64,000 bases of DNA from Phytohabitans sp036906915 (GTDB taxonomy: Bacteria; Actinomycetota; Actinomycetes; Mycobacteriales; Micromonosporaceae), in contig NZ_JBAKHX010000004.1 of NCBI RefSeq assembly GCF_036906915.1, positions 186,001 to 250,000 on the forward strand, given 5' to 3'. A program made the position numbers and the translations under genes. Each line of letters begins with the position of its first letter. Position 1 is the stretch's first letter. Shown in pieces: positions 16,546 through 24,342 of the stretch. Under the pieces are notes generated by a model. The model was not told the origin of the DNA and ran no database searches. It saw only the letters and a list, made by a program, of their open reading frames with translations.

Positions 16546-16678
16546 CCAGCGCGGCCACCGCCGGTTCGAGGCTGAGCAGCTGGACGCCGCTGGTGGCGAC
16601 GCCCAGCGGCAGCACCGCGAGGGCGCCGACCGTCATGCCCAGGGCAAGACCCCGGCCGCCCGGCGCCCGATCGCTCAC
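16546..16678 (-). pseudogene. Fragment of an EamA-type (DMT) transporter gene
   Basis: On the minus strand, 46 codons read GGRGLALGMTVGALAVLPLGVATSGVQLL, which resembles the sixth or seventh helix region of EamA/RhaT-type drug-metabolite transporters. The reading then degenerates to Arg-rich, non-membrane sequence inside the convergent oxidoreductase gene. There is no matching upstream or downstream half. I read it as a leftover of a deleted transporter gene. The remainder of the gap to 16808 holds only the leader of the next gene. Confidence 0.5.
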
Positions 16679-16808
16679 CGAGGCAAATGGCGGACATGAT
16701 CACGACCGCCGAGCGATAGCACCAGCCGATTCTTGGGTTTTGGGCACATCCAGCCCGACCGAGCTGCATGATTCCATCTGTCGGGGTTTACCCATGAATG
16801 GGGGATTC

Positions 16809-17957
16809 ATGAACCTTAGTCGTGTTGTCCCTGTTGGTCTTCTAACGGCTGCTCTACTGGTGGCCGGCGCGCCCGCCGCGAATGCCGCCACCTCCGAAAA
16901 GCCCACCGTCAGCGTCATCGCCCGCAAGCTCAACAACCCACGCGGCATCGCCGCCGGCCACGATGGCGTGCTCTACGTGGCCGAAGCAGGCAAGGGCGGC
17001 AAGGGCCCGTGCATAGCCTCGCCGGAGGACCCGGAAGCGGAGGTGTGCCTCGGTAAGTCCAGTGCCGTCACGGCCGTCCGCGCCAAGTGGCACAAGGGCA
17101 AGCCTCACTGGAAGCAGAAGCGGGTCGTCACCGGCCTGCCGTCGATCGCAGAGGAGGACGGGTCCTTCGCGCTCGGCTTGCACGACATCTCGCCCACACA
17201 CCATGGCGCTCTGGTCGGCACCATCGGCGGTGCCGGCACGGTCGAGGCCCGCAACCAGCTGGGCTCCGGTGGCCGGCTGCTCGGGCACGTGGTGAGGCTG
17301 CTGCCGCACGATCGGCACGGCAAGGTCAAGCCGATCGCGGACCTCAACCAGTACGAGAAGGACAACAACCCGGACGGCGGCGAGATCGACTCGAACCCGT
17401 ACGGCGTCCTCGCGACCCCTCACGGCGCACTGGCGACCGACGCAGGCGGCAACGACCTGCTCGCGATCGACAAAAAGGGCAAGGTCTCGACGGTCGCGGT
17501 GTTCCCCACGCGGATGGTGTCCGCACCGCCCGGCATCCCGAACCTGCCGCCGCAGCTCCCGATGCAGGCGGTGCCGACCACGGTCACCAAGGGCCCCGAT
17601 GGCGCCTACTACGTCGGCGAGCTGACCGGCTTCCCGTTCCAGCCGGGCGCGGCGCGGATCTGGCGGGTCGTCCCCGGCCAGACACCCACGGTGTACGCGA
17701 CCGGGTTCACGAACATCATCGATATCGCATTCGACCGCAGGGGCCGGCTGCTGGTACTTCAGATCACCAAGAACGGTCTGCTCAGTGGCGAAGAGGTCGG
17801 CGCGCTATACCGGGTCGAGAACGGCACGAGGACTGAGCTCGCCGCGGGCATGCTCACCATGCCGGGCGGGGTCGCAGTCGGCCACGACGGCGCACTGTAC
17901 GTAACGAACAAGTCGGTGTCGCCCGGCCGCGGCGAGGTGCTGCGCATCTGGGCCTGA
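16809..17957 (+). CDS. ScyD/ScyE family secreted protein
   Basis: The 382 residues have a clean signal peptide (MNLSRVVPVGLLTAALLVAG...ANA, cut near residue 26) followed by a beta-propeller-like repeat pattern (NNPRGIAAGHDGVLYVAEAG, TKGPDGAYYVGELTGFPFQPG, GGVAVGHDGALYVTN) typical of ScyD/ScyE proteins. These are named after a scytonemin-cluster gene in cyanobacteria, but in actinobacteria their function is unknown. ATG 16809 has GGGGGA six bases upstream; ATG 16794 is an in-frame alternative. A strong terminator follows. Confidence 0.88.
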   Translation: MNLSRVVPVGLLTAALLVAGAPAANAATSEKPTVSVIARKLNNPRGIAAGHDGVLYVAEAGKGGKGPCIASPEDPEAEVCLGKSSAVTAVRAKWHKGKPHWKQKRVVTGLPSIAEEDGSFALGLHDISPTHHGALVGTIGGAGTVEARNQLGSGGRLLGHVVRLLPHDRHGKVKPIADLNQYEKDNNPDGGEIDSNPYGVLATPHGALATDAGGNDLLAIDKKGKVSTVAVFPTRMVSAPPGIPNLPPQLPMQAVPTTVTKGPDGAYYVGELTGFPFQPGAARIWRVVPGQTPTVYATGFTNIIDIAFDRRGRLLVLQITKNGLLSGEEVGALYRVENGTRTELAAGMLTMPGGVAVGHDGALYVTNKSVSPGRGEVLRIWA

Positions 17958-17981
17958 CCTGCACCTAAACCAAGTAACTCC

Positions 17982-18014
17982 GGGGCGTCCTTCAAGGAAT
18001 TTGAAGGGCGCCCC
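17982..18014 (+). terminator. Intrinsic terminator after ScyD/E-like gene
   Basis: GGGGCGTCCTTCAA and TTGAAGGGCGCCCC form a 14-base stem with one mismatch and a 5-base loop, followed by an AT-rich stretch (ATTATTG). Confidence 0.85.
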
Positions 18015-18124
18015 CATTATTGAGCTGTGCGTGGGGTCACACGGGGCCACACTGTTCTGGTAAAAACATTTCACTTAGTGTTGAAATGCGTGAACCGTGG
18101 ATGAACGCTCGGTGGGGGACGGCG

Positions 18125-18943
18125 ATGGCAGTCACGGAAGGACTCTCGCGGGTCGTTGTCGACCCGCGACCGAAGGCACAGCCGCCGGAACAACGGAGGC
18201 CACGCCGCCGCCGAGCCGCCCATATTCGAGAACTCATCATCGAGGTGTTGCTGATCGCCTCGATGATGATTGTGTACCAGGGGGTCCGCCACCTCGCCGA
18301 CGGCCAGGTCAGTCTGGCCTTCCGCCACGCGACCTGGGTCTGGGAACTCGAACGCACGCTTCGCCTGCCCGACGAGGCCACGATCCAGCACTGGGCGCTC
18401 TCCTGGCCATCGACCGCACGCATTGCCAACCTCTACTACGTCGGCGTGCACTTCCCCGGCACCCTGCTGGCGATGGTGTGGCTCTGGATCAGGCACCGTC
18501 CCAACTACGTACGGATGCGCACCGAGATGGCGGTACTCACAGCGGCGGCACTGGCGCTACACGTGGTCTTCCCACTTGCGCCGCCGCGCCTCGTCTCGTC
18601 GTTCGGCATGGTCGACACCATGCTCGCCACCGGTCCGTCCGCATACCCGGACAGCAGCACCGACGGCGTAGCCAACCAGTTCGCCGCGATGCCGTCACTG
18701 CACGTCGGGTGGGCGTTGCTGGTCGCGATCGCCGTGATCCGGGTCAGTTCCAGCCGGTGGCGGTTGCTGGCGCTGCTGCACCCGGCGGTGACCGTCACCG
18801 TCGTCGTGATCACGGCCAACCACTACTGGCTCGACGGCATCGTGGCGGCAGCGCTCCTCTTCGGCGCGATCAAGCTCGTTTCTTCGTGGTCCCGCTTGTC
18901 AATCCCCCACCCCTTACCAATCTTCTCCCGCCACATGCTCTGA
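18125..18943 (+). CDS. PAP2-superfamily integral membrane protein
   Basis: The 272 residues have a basic N-terminus (residues 15-40) and about six helices. The PAP2/inositol-phosphorylceramide-synthase-like signatures are visible: FAAMPSLHVGWALL (C2-type motif with the catalytic-type His) and ITANHYWLDGIVAA (C3-type motif with His and Asp). Proteins of this actinobacterial group are probably lipid phosphate phosphatases or phosphotransferases acting at the outer face. ATG 18125 follows GGGGGACGGCG; the frame is open 35 codons further up, with other possible starts (18086, 18101). Confidence 0.82.
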   Translation: MAVTEGLSRVVVDPRPKAQPPEQRRPRRRRAAHIRELIIEVLLIASMMIVYQGVRHLADGQVSLAFRHATWVWELERTLRLPDEATIQHWALSWPSTARIANLYYVGVHFPGTLLAMVWLWIRHRPNYVRMRTEMAVLTAAALALHVVFPLAPPRLVSSFGMVDTMLATGPSAYPDSSTDGVANQFAAMPSLHVGWALLVAIAVIRVSSSRWRLLALLHPAVTVTVVVITANHYWLDGIVAAALLFGAIKLVSSWSRLSIPHPLPIFSRHML

Positions 18944-18974
18944 CACCCTCCCCTCAGCCCGCCCGCCCCCTTTC

Positions 18975-19059
18975 CGTCGATCAAGGGCAAATGCACGCGA
19001 TTTGACCTCCATTCCGCGTGCATTTGCCCTTGATCGATGCAATCTTCCTTGATCGACGG
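18975..19059 (+). repeat. Palindromic intergenic element, copy 2
   Basis: CGTCGATCAAGGGCAA-ATGCACGCG pairs with CGCGTGCATTTGCCCTTGATCGATG around TTTGACCTCC, followed by the third arm TTCCTTGATCGACG. It lies in the gap after the PAP2 gene, convergent with a small minus-strand gene. Confidence 0.9.
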
Positions 19060-19068
19060 CGGTGTTCG

Positions 19069-19269
19069 TTACGGGACCGTCTTCTCGATTGCCGCCGGCC
19101 CCTCCTCCTCCAATTCACGCCGTGCCCGCTCGACGTTGCGCGGCGTCGGGTCCTGGCCGTGCGCGATCGCCAGGTCTTCGGGATCCCAGGGCTGCTCCGC
19201 GCCGGTGCGGAACACCGGCTGACGCGGCCCCGGGCCTTCGGCTTCCTCGGGTTCGTGGAAATCCGTCAT
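19069..19269 (-). CDS. Small acidic hypothetical protein
   Basis: The 66 residues are charged (many E, R, P), with no membrane segment and no known domain; a C-terminal helix (RNVERARRELEEEGPAAIEK) is likely. It is supported as a gene by G/C-biased third positions, an isolated clean frame between repeat copy 2 and a divergent gene, and a plausible start at ATG 19269. No assignment possible. Confidence 0.6.
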   Translation of the reverse strand: MTDFHEPEEAEGPGPRQPVFRTGAEQPWDPEDLAIAHGQDPTPRNVERARRELEEEGPAAIEKTVP

Positions 19270-19362
19270 CTCTTCGATCTACCCCTCGTGCGGCATACGA
19301 CACACATCTTGACAGTGACAAGACGACATGGCACTGTGGAAGGTGAGCGAGGAGGGGATGAC

Positions 19363-19800
19363 ATGGCGAACCAGGTCGAACGGGTCGGAACGGTGGAGCG
19401 CGAGACGGCGGTCGCGTTGCTCGGCGACGCACTCGCGGGTGGCTACCTGGAGGCGGACGAGTTCACCGAGCGGTCCGCGGTGGCGTACGCCGCGCGCACC
19501 CGGGGCGAGTTGGAGGCGCTGGTCGCCGACCTGCCGCAAGCGTTCGTGCGGACACGAGCCCGCGAGCAGCGCCGGCAACGGGCGACACGGGGCGCCCGTA
19601 TCGGCATGCGGGCACACGTCGCCTCGTACGTCGCCGGATCACTCCTGATGATCGGCATCTGGGCGGCCGTCGGCCTCGGCACCGGCGCGTGGTACTTCTG
19701 GCCGGTCTGGCCGATCATGGGTTGGGGCTTGGGCATGCTGGGACACGTCATCCCGGTACGCGCGGTCCTCTCCAGGCAGGCACCGCGCGCCCAGCTCTAG
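19363..19800 (+). CDS. DUF1707 / 2TM-domain membrane protein
   Basis: The 145 residues begin with a DUF1707-like segment (about 5-52: VGTVERETAVALLGDALAGGYLEADEFTERSAVAYAARTRGELEALVADLP), followed by a basic linker and two membrane helices (about 88-108 and 110-130, with the WYFWPVWPIMGWGLGMLGH pattern of 2TM domains). Such proteins are common in actinobacteria and of unknown function. ATG 19363 lies behind GCGAGGAGGGG. It is divergent from the 66-residue gene. Confidence 0.85.
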   Translation: MANQVERVGTVERETAVALLGDALAGGYLEADEFTERSAVAYAARTRGELEALVADLPQAFVRTRAREQRRQRATRGARIGMRAHVASYVAGSLLMIGIWAAVGLGTGAWYFWPVWPIMGWGLGMLGHVIPVRAVLSRQAPRAQL

Positions 19801-19819
19801 GCGGGCCGTGGCCGGCAGG

Positions 19820-19903
19820 CGTCGATCAAGGAGATCTTCATCGATCAAGGGCAAACGCACGCGGATTTGAGATCAAATCACGTGCGTTTGCCCTTGATCG
19901 ACG
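19820..19903 (-). repeat. Palindromic intergenic element, copy 3 (inverted orientation)
   Basis: Same element as copies 1, 2, 4 and 5 but reversed: the third arm (CGTCGATCAAGGAGATCTTC) comes first on the plus strand, then the main stem ATCAAGGGCAAACGCACG ... CGTGCGTTTGCCCTTGATCGACG. It lies between convergent genes. Confidence 0.9.
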
Positions 19904-19923
19904 GCGGAGAGCGGGCGGGGCGG

Positions 19924-19983
19924 GCACCGCGCGGTGCCGCGTGGCACCGCGCGGTGCCGCGTGGCACCGCGTGGTGCCGCGGG
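19924..19983. repeat. Three tandem 20-bp self-complementary units
   Basis: GCACCGCGCGGTGCCGCGTG is repeated three times (third unit with small changes). Each unit contains the palindrome GCACCGCGCGGTGC, so the array can form several small hairpins. It lies between repeat copy 3 and a G-rich tract. Confidence 0.85.
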
Positions 19984-20000
19984 ACGCCCGGGGAGCGCGG

Positions 20001-20045
20001 GTGGGGGGTGGGGCGGGGGTGGGGCGGGGGTGGGGCGGGGGTGGG
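20001..20045 (+). repeat. G-rich tandem tract (potential G-quadruplex)
   Basis: GGGGCGGGGGT-type units of 11 bases are repeated about three to four times on the plus strand, providing at least eight G-runs of four or more. It abuts the stop codon of the convergent LysM gene (20046-20048), at a position where it could affect 3'-end formation. Confidence 0.8.
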
Positions 20046-21011
20046 TTAGTGGTCGCGGGGGCGGCGGGTGGTGGCGCGGCGGCGGTCGCGTAGGCCCAGG
20101 AGGACGCCGATCTGGGCGCCTACCAGGCTGGCGGCGGCCAGGACGGCCGATACCGCCAGCGGGACATTGAGGCGTTCACGTTGGCCAGGCCGGGCGCTCG
20201 CGCCGACGCCACCAGTGTCGCCACCCTCACCGCGCTCGATCACCCGCGCCGGTGGCAGCGGCGGCACCTCCGGCTCCTCCTCGACGGCCGGCGGGGCCTC
20301 GGGACGGGGTGCGGGCGCCGGTCCGGCGTGCGTGCGCGTCGGCGGGGGCGTCGCCACGAGCCCGGTCGCGTGCGCGCGCATCCCCGCGTCGCGCGCACTG
20401 GCCGGCAGGTGCAGCTTCTGGCCGGGCCGGATCAGGTCGGGGTCGCCGATCTTGTTGAGCTTCGCCAACTCCGGGTACCGGTCGAACTCGCCCAGGTACC
20501 GGTCGGCGATGTGACCTAGGTAGTCGCCCTTTTCGACCCGGTAGACGGGGCGCTCGACGGGCTCCTCCACGACCGCGGCCACGGGCAACGGCGCCGAGAC
20601 CACAGCCGGCGCGGAGGCGGGGACCGGCGCCGACATCTCGGCCGCCGAGGCCACCGCCGGGCTCGCTGCGATGATCAGCGCGACCGAGCCGACCAGCGTC
20701 GCCGCGGCGCGCTGCTGGCGGTGCATGCCGGGCAGCTTGGGGGCCGGTAGGCGCAGCACGCGGGCGGGGATCTCCACGAGCACCGACAGAGCGAACGTGG
20801 CCCAGCCGAGCCAGCCGACCACGGCCAGCGCGCGCAGGAAGAGCTGGCCGTCGTCGGGGCTGGTCAGCGCGTCGGTGACTTCGGACAGTGCGGGTACGTG
20901 GTCGGGCAGCGGGTTGCCGGCCAGGGCGATGAGCGCGACCGGTGCGCCGACCACCAGTCCAATGAGGACGGCGAGCGCGCCAACGCCGGTACAGAACTGT
21001 CGGAAACGCAT
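20046..21011 (-). CDS. LysM-domain membrane protein of the Tad locus
   Basis: The 321 residues comprise a first membrane helix (8-30), a second (about 60-85), and a third hydrophobic stretch around 105-125. Then comes a LysM domain (about 155-205: YRVEKGDYLGHIADRYLGEFDRYPELAKLNKIGDPDLIRPGQKLHLP), a Pro-rich spacer, and a C-terminal helix (VPLAVSAVLAAASLVGAQIGVLLGL) ending in a basic tail. LysM binds peptidoglycan or chitin. It is the last gene of the minus-strand Tad cluster, where similar LysM proteins may anchor the assembly in the wall (inference). It is 14 bases from TadG. Confidence 0.88.
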   Translation of the reverse strand: MRFRQFCTGVGALAVLIGLVVGAPVALIALAGNPLPDHVPALSEVTDALTSPDDGQLFLRALAVVGWLGWATFALSVLVEIPARVLRLPAPKLPGMHRQQRAAATLVGSVALIIAASPAVASAAEMSAPVPASAPAVVSAPLPVAAVVEEPVERPVYRVEKGDYLGHIADRYLGEFDRYPELAKLNKIGDPDLIRPGQKLHLPASARDAGMRAHATGLVATPPPTRTHAGPAPAPRPEAPPAVEEEPEVPPLPPARVIERGEGGDTGGVGASARPGQRERLNVPLAVSAVLAAASLVGAQIGVLLGLRDRRRATTRRPRDH

Positions 21012-21025
21012 GGCGCAACTCCTTC

Positions 21026-21445
21026 CTAGGAGTCCGAAGTGGTGAGGAGTGTCGCGGTGGCCGTACCGGTCACCGTGGTGGTGTCCGCGAACCCGAAGAC
21101 GTCGAGGAACACGTTGTCGTACGTGAGGGTCACTTGGACCTCGATGAGCTGCTCACCGTTGGGTCCGGTGGAGAAGGTGGGCGGTGGGCCGGTCACGCCG
21201 GCCGCGGCACGGTACGCGTCGACGGCCGCCCGCGCGGCCGGCCGGTCGATCTGCTTACCGCCACCCTCGATGGCCTGCGCCACGTCGATGGCCTGGCCAC
21301 CGGCGCGCGCCGCCTCAGCCGCCAGGTTGTGCGCGCGCTGCAACGACCGCAGGTGCCCGGCGCCGTCGTACGCCAGGCCGATGATCATCAGCATCCCGGC
21401 GAGCGCGATCGCCAGGAAGATGCTCACCCGCCCCCGGTCGTTCAT
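21026..21445 (-). CDS. TadG-like pseudopilin / pilus assembly protein
   Basis: The 139 residues begin DRGRVSIFLAIALAGMLMIIGLAYDGAG: a processing-type Gly followed by one hydrophobic helix, then an extracytoplasmic domain rich in A, G and T. The acidic residue at +5 after the cleavage Gly (Glu in its two neighbours) is Phe here, so processing by the A24 peptidase is doubtful. It starts in an ATGA overlap with the preceding TadE-like gene. Confidence 0.82.
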   Translation of the reverse strand: MNDRGRVSIFLAIALAGMLMIIGLAYDGAGHLRSLQRAHNLAAEAARAGGQAIDVAQAIEGGGKQIDRPAARAAVDAYRAAAGVTGPPPTFSTGPNGEQLIEVQVTLTYDNVFLDVFGFADTTTVTGTATATLLTTSDS

Positions 21446-21864
21446 CCACGGCTCCGGTACTGGTCGAGGGGTGAGACGAAGGTGGCCTCGACCGTGGTGC
21501 CGCCAGGAACTCCCGGCATGACGAGGTCGGCGAAGGTGACGTGGCAGGTCACCGTGACGGCGATGTTGGCGGGCTGCCCCACCGGCACCGTGAACCCACC
21601 CGTGTCGATGTGCACGTCCGGCGTACCGTCGCAGTTCAGGCCCTGGTCGGCGAGGGTCGCGCCGGCGGTGGCCGCGCCCTGCGTCTGCGCCGTGCCCGCG
21701 GTGCGCGCCAGCGACGCGGTCCGCGCCGCGTCGTGCGCGGCCAGGTCGACGGCGTTCTGCGCGATGGCGGTGCGCCCGGCGATCCCGGCGAGCACGACGA
21801 GCATCAGGAAGGCAGGCGCCAGGATCGCCACCTCCACCGACACCGAACCCCGATCGCGCGTCAC
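21442..21864 (-). CDS. TadE-like pseudopilin
   Basis: The 140 residues begin VTRDRGSVSVEVAILAPAFLMLVVLAGIAGR. This is the TadE pattern, with prepilin-peptidase Gly6 followed by Glu at +5 and one membrane helix. The outer domain contains two cysteines (LNCDGTPD, VTCHVTF). GTG 21864 overlaps the upstream stop (GTGA) and has CGCAGGAGGGACC in front, so start and coupling are clear. Confidence 0.87.
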   Translation of the reverse strand: MTRDRGSVSVEVAILAPAFLMLVVLAGIAGRTAIAQNAVDLAAHDAARTASLARTAGTAQTQGAATAGATLADQGLNCDGTPDVHIDTGGFTVPVGQPANIAVTVTCHVTFADLVMPGVPGGTTVEATFVSPLDQYRSRG

Positions 21865-22307
21865 GGTCCCTCCTGCGTGAAGCGCTCGACCGGCCCTTGC
21901 GCGGTCTGGCTGACCGACCAGCTGATGCCGGGGATCACGGAGACGACGGTGCCGGTCACGGTGGCGCTCACCTGCTCGGGGCCCTCGTCGACCTGGACGT
22001 TCCAGCCCACCAGCCAGCCACCCGTGTCGGCGATGAAGCTGTTGGCCTGGGCCTCGCCGGCCGCCGGCGACACACCGTTCAGGGTGCGGGTGGAGCTGAC
22101 CGCCACCTGGGCGGCGTTGAGCGCCACGGCCCGGGCCAGAAACCAGGCGCCCACCTGCACGGACGCGAAGGTCAGGAGCAGGATCGCGGGGAAGACGATG
22201 GCCAGTTCGACCGGGGTGGCGCCCCGGTCGCGGGCGGCCGGATGCGCGCACCGGCGCCGGACCGCGGCGGCGGTCCGGTGGCAGAGGCCCAGCGCGCTGC
22301 GGAGCAT
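21861..22307 (-). CDS. TadE-like pseudopilin
   Basis: The 148 residues have a basic, Arg-rich leader of about 28 residues, then DRGATPVELAIVFPAILLLTFASVQVGAWFLAR, i.e. the cleavage Gly, Glu at +5, and a single helix. The outer domain ends FTQEGP. It is the second TadE-type minor pilin in the row; such pairs are usual in Tad loci. It is 3 bases from the small pilin-like gene. Confidence 0.87.
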   Translation of the reverse strand: MLRSALGLCHRTAAAVRRRCAHPAARDRGATPVELAIVFPAILLLTFASVQVGAWFLARAVALNAAQVAVSSTRTLNGVSPAAGEAQANSFIADTGGWLVGWNVQVDEGPEQVSATVTGTVVSVIPGISWSVSQTAQGPVERFTQEGP

Positions 22308-22310
22308 CGG

Positions 22311-22505
22311 TCAGGGAGCGATCTTCGCCATCCAGCCGGAGGCGAGACTCGCCGCGGTGGCGGTGACCGCGACGGCGGCGGCCGCGAGCCCGGCGATGAT
22401 GATCGCGGTGGGCACCGGACCGTCGCCACGATCCCGCTCGGCCCGCGTGCGCAGGTAAGCGATCCGTTCCTTGACGACGCTGTGCAGGTAGTAGACGACG
22501 GTCAT
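22311..22505 (-). CDS. Small Flp-pilin-like protein
   Basis: The 64 residues are a cytoplasmic basic leader (VKERIAYLRTRAERDRGDG) followed by a single hydrophobic helix (PVPTAIIIAGLAAAAVAVTATAASLASGWMAKIAP). Size and position between tadC and tadE fit the major Flp pilin. The canonical G-xxxx-E-Y processing site is missing its Glu (Pro/Thr there), so either processing differs or this is a structural membrane component. ATG 22505 is preceded by GGAAGGAC. Confidence 0.7.
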   Translation of the reverse strand: MTVVYYLHSVVKERIAYLRTRAERDRGDGPVPTAIIIAGLAAAAVAVTATAASLASGWMAKIAP

Positions 22506-22527
22506 GGCGGGTCCTTCCGGTTGGGGC

Positions 22528-23388
22528 TCAGATGCGGGCCAGGAACGGGTACATGACGAAGCCGACCAGGACGAAGACCAACATCGCGCCGGGCACGTCG
22601 AGCCGGCTGGTGATCGCCTCAGCACGGGTGAGGTTGTCGGTGCGGATCTGGTCGCGCAGCGAGTCGGCGCGGATCCGCAGCGTCTCGTGCACCTGCGCGC
22701 CCTCGGTGCCGGACGCTTGCACGATCGCGCCGACGTCGCCCAGTTCGGGCACGCCGATCTGCTCGGACAGCTCGCGCAGCTCGTCCCAGGGCGCGTGCAT
22801 CTGCATCTGCGCGATCCGCAGCGCCTCGCGCAGCCGCTCGAACACCCACCCGTCGCACACCTCCGCCGCGCGCTCCAACGACTGCACCGGGCCGTGCGCG
22901 GCCGACAGCTGGAGCGCCACCAGGTCGAGGTACGTGCAGACGGCCTGGGTGAACTCGCGGCGCGCCTTTTCGGCCTTTGCCAGCACGTCGCGGTGCGCGA
23001 CGAACATGAAGAGGGCGGCGAGGCCGAGGCCGGTCGCGGTCGGCAGCACGAACGGCAGGGACACACCCAAAAGCGAGAGCGCCGCCGTCACAACCGGCGG
23101 GATCGCGAGGCCTATCAGCGCCGAGAGCACCAGCGAGAGCGTGTACTGCTCAGGCGTCTTGCCGAGCAGCGCCAGCTCCTTGTGCGGCGGCCGGAGCCAG
23201 CGGGAGACACCCGTCAGCCAGTCGAGCCCACCAGCCGCGCCCGCGGCGGCCGGGCTCTGGTGCAGCCGGTGCAGTGCCGGCGCGAGCGCGGGCGTGGCCG
23301 GCATGGCCTCGCGGATCAGCAGGAACACGCCGAGGCCCACCGCGGCACCGGAGACGACCGCGATCACGAGAAACGGGCTCACGCTCAC
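22528..23388 (-). CDS. tadC: Tad pilus inner-membrane platform protein, TadC type
   Basis: The 286 residues have a T2SF (GspF-like) domain: an N-terminal helix, a pair of central helices (TLSLVLSALIGLAIPPVVTAA, LLGVSLPFVLPTATGLGLAALF), a helical cytoplasmic domain (AHRDVLAKAEKARREFTQAVCTYLDLVALQLSAAHGP), and a last helix (GAMLVFVLVGFVMYPFLARI). It forms the membrane platform with TadB. GTG 23388 overlaps the tadB stop (GTGA) and has GAGGAGG seven bases upstream. The frame is open far upstream, but that part is antisense noise. Confidence 0.9.
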   Translation of the reverse strand: MSVSPFLVIAVVSGAAVGLGVFLLIREAMPATPALAPALHRLHQSPAAAGAAGGLDWLTGVSRWLRPPHKELALLGKTPEQYTLSLVLSALIGLAIPPVVTAALSLLGVSLPFVLPTATGLGLAALFMFVAHRDVLAKAEKARREFTQAVCTYLDLVALQLSAAHGPVQSLERAAEVCDGWVFERLREALRIAQMQMHAPWDELRELSEQIGVPELGDVGAIVQASGTEGAQVHETLRIRADSLRDQIRTDNLTRAEAITSRLDVPGAMLVFVLVGFVMYPFLARI

Positions 23389-24290
23389 GGCTCCACCTCC
23401 TCGACGGTGGGAATGGCGAGGAAGCGCACCGGTGGCGGCGGCAGGCTCATCGACCGCGTCCAGGCCAGCAGCGCGATGAACAGTCCACCAAGGACGATCA
23501 GCACGACCTGCCCGGTCGGGGTGCCGTAAGGCTCCATGTACTCCGGGTTCAGTAGCCCGTACGCCAGCGTCAGCAACGTCATCCCGGTCAGGAAGCGCAC
23601 CGCGAACCGCGGTTGCGTGCGTTTGGCCTCGACCTCGCGCCGCGTCGCGACCTCGGCCGCGGCGGCAGTCGCGATGGATCCGAGCACGTCGCCGAGGCGT
23701 TCGCCCCGGTCGCTGAGGTGCAGGATGAGCGCGGCCACCACCTGGTCGCACACCGGGTCGCCGATCTGCCCGGCGAACGCGAGCAGCGCGTCCTTCCCGT
23801 GCCAGCCCGCCTGGAGGCGGGACGCCAGCAGCTCCACCTCCGGGCCGATCTCCTCCGGTGCGGTGGCGACCGTCGCGACGATTGCCTGCTGCAACCCTTG
23901 CCCGGTGCCGGAGACGTCGCGCAGCCGTCGGGTCCACTCACCGACCGCCTCGATCCGGGTGATCGCCCGCTGCTCGGCGTGGCCGACCGTGAACAGCCAC
24001 GGCGTGCCCGGCACCGCGATGCCGACCAGCAGGCCCACGAGCGGCACGCCGGTCACCAGCCAGGCCAGCGCACCGGCCAGGAACGCCACGACGAGCAGCA
24101 CGCGGTGGCGGCGGCGCTCGCGCTCGTTCAGCCCGGCGCCGGTGAACATCCGCAGCCGTTGGCTCGTCGGCGATTGCGGGCGGGACGGCCGGTCGGTGCC
24201 GACGATCGCCACCACAGCCATGATCAGACCGCCCACGCACAGGGCGCCGGAGACGACCGCGATCAGCTCGATGTTCGCCGGCAACCTCAT
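23385..24290 (-). CDS. tadB: Tad pilus inner-membrane platform protein, TadB type
   Basis: The 301 residues have the same GspF-type layout as the downstream gene: helices at about 8-28, 65-98 and 240-285, with the cytoplasmic domain IEAVGEWTRRLRDVSGTGQGLQQAIVATVATAPEEIGPEVELLASRLQAG typical of TadB. It is 52 bases downstream of tadA and coupled to tadC. Confidence 0.9.
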   Translation of the reverse strand: MRLPANIELIAVVSGALCVGGLIMAVVAIVGTDRPSRPQSPTSQRLRMFTGAGLNERERRRHRVLLVVAFLAGALAWLVTGVPLVGLLVGIAVPGTPWLFTVGHAEQRAITRIEAVGEWTRRLRDVSGTGQGLQQAIVATVATAPEEIGPEVELLASRLQAGWHGKDALLAFAGQIGDPVCDQVVAALILHLSDRGERLGDVLGSIATAAAAEVATRREVEAKRTQPRFAVRFLTGMTLLTLAYGLLNPEYMEPYGTPTGQVVLIVLGGLFIALLAWTRSMSLPPPPVRFLAIPTVEEVEP

Positions 24291-24342
24291 GCGGGGCCTC
24301 CGCGGAAACGTGGAGCGCAGCGGAGCGTCCTCGTGGGGTGCT

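Noticed and set aside
19924..19983. Possible CRISPR array
   Set aside because: Three contiguous 20-bp units without spacers and no cas genes; it is a tandem palindrome.
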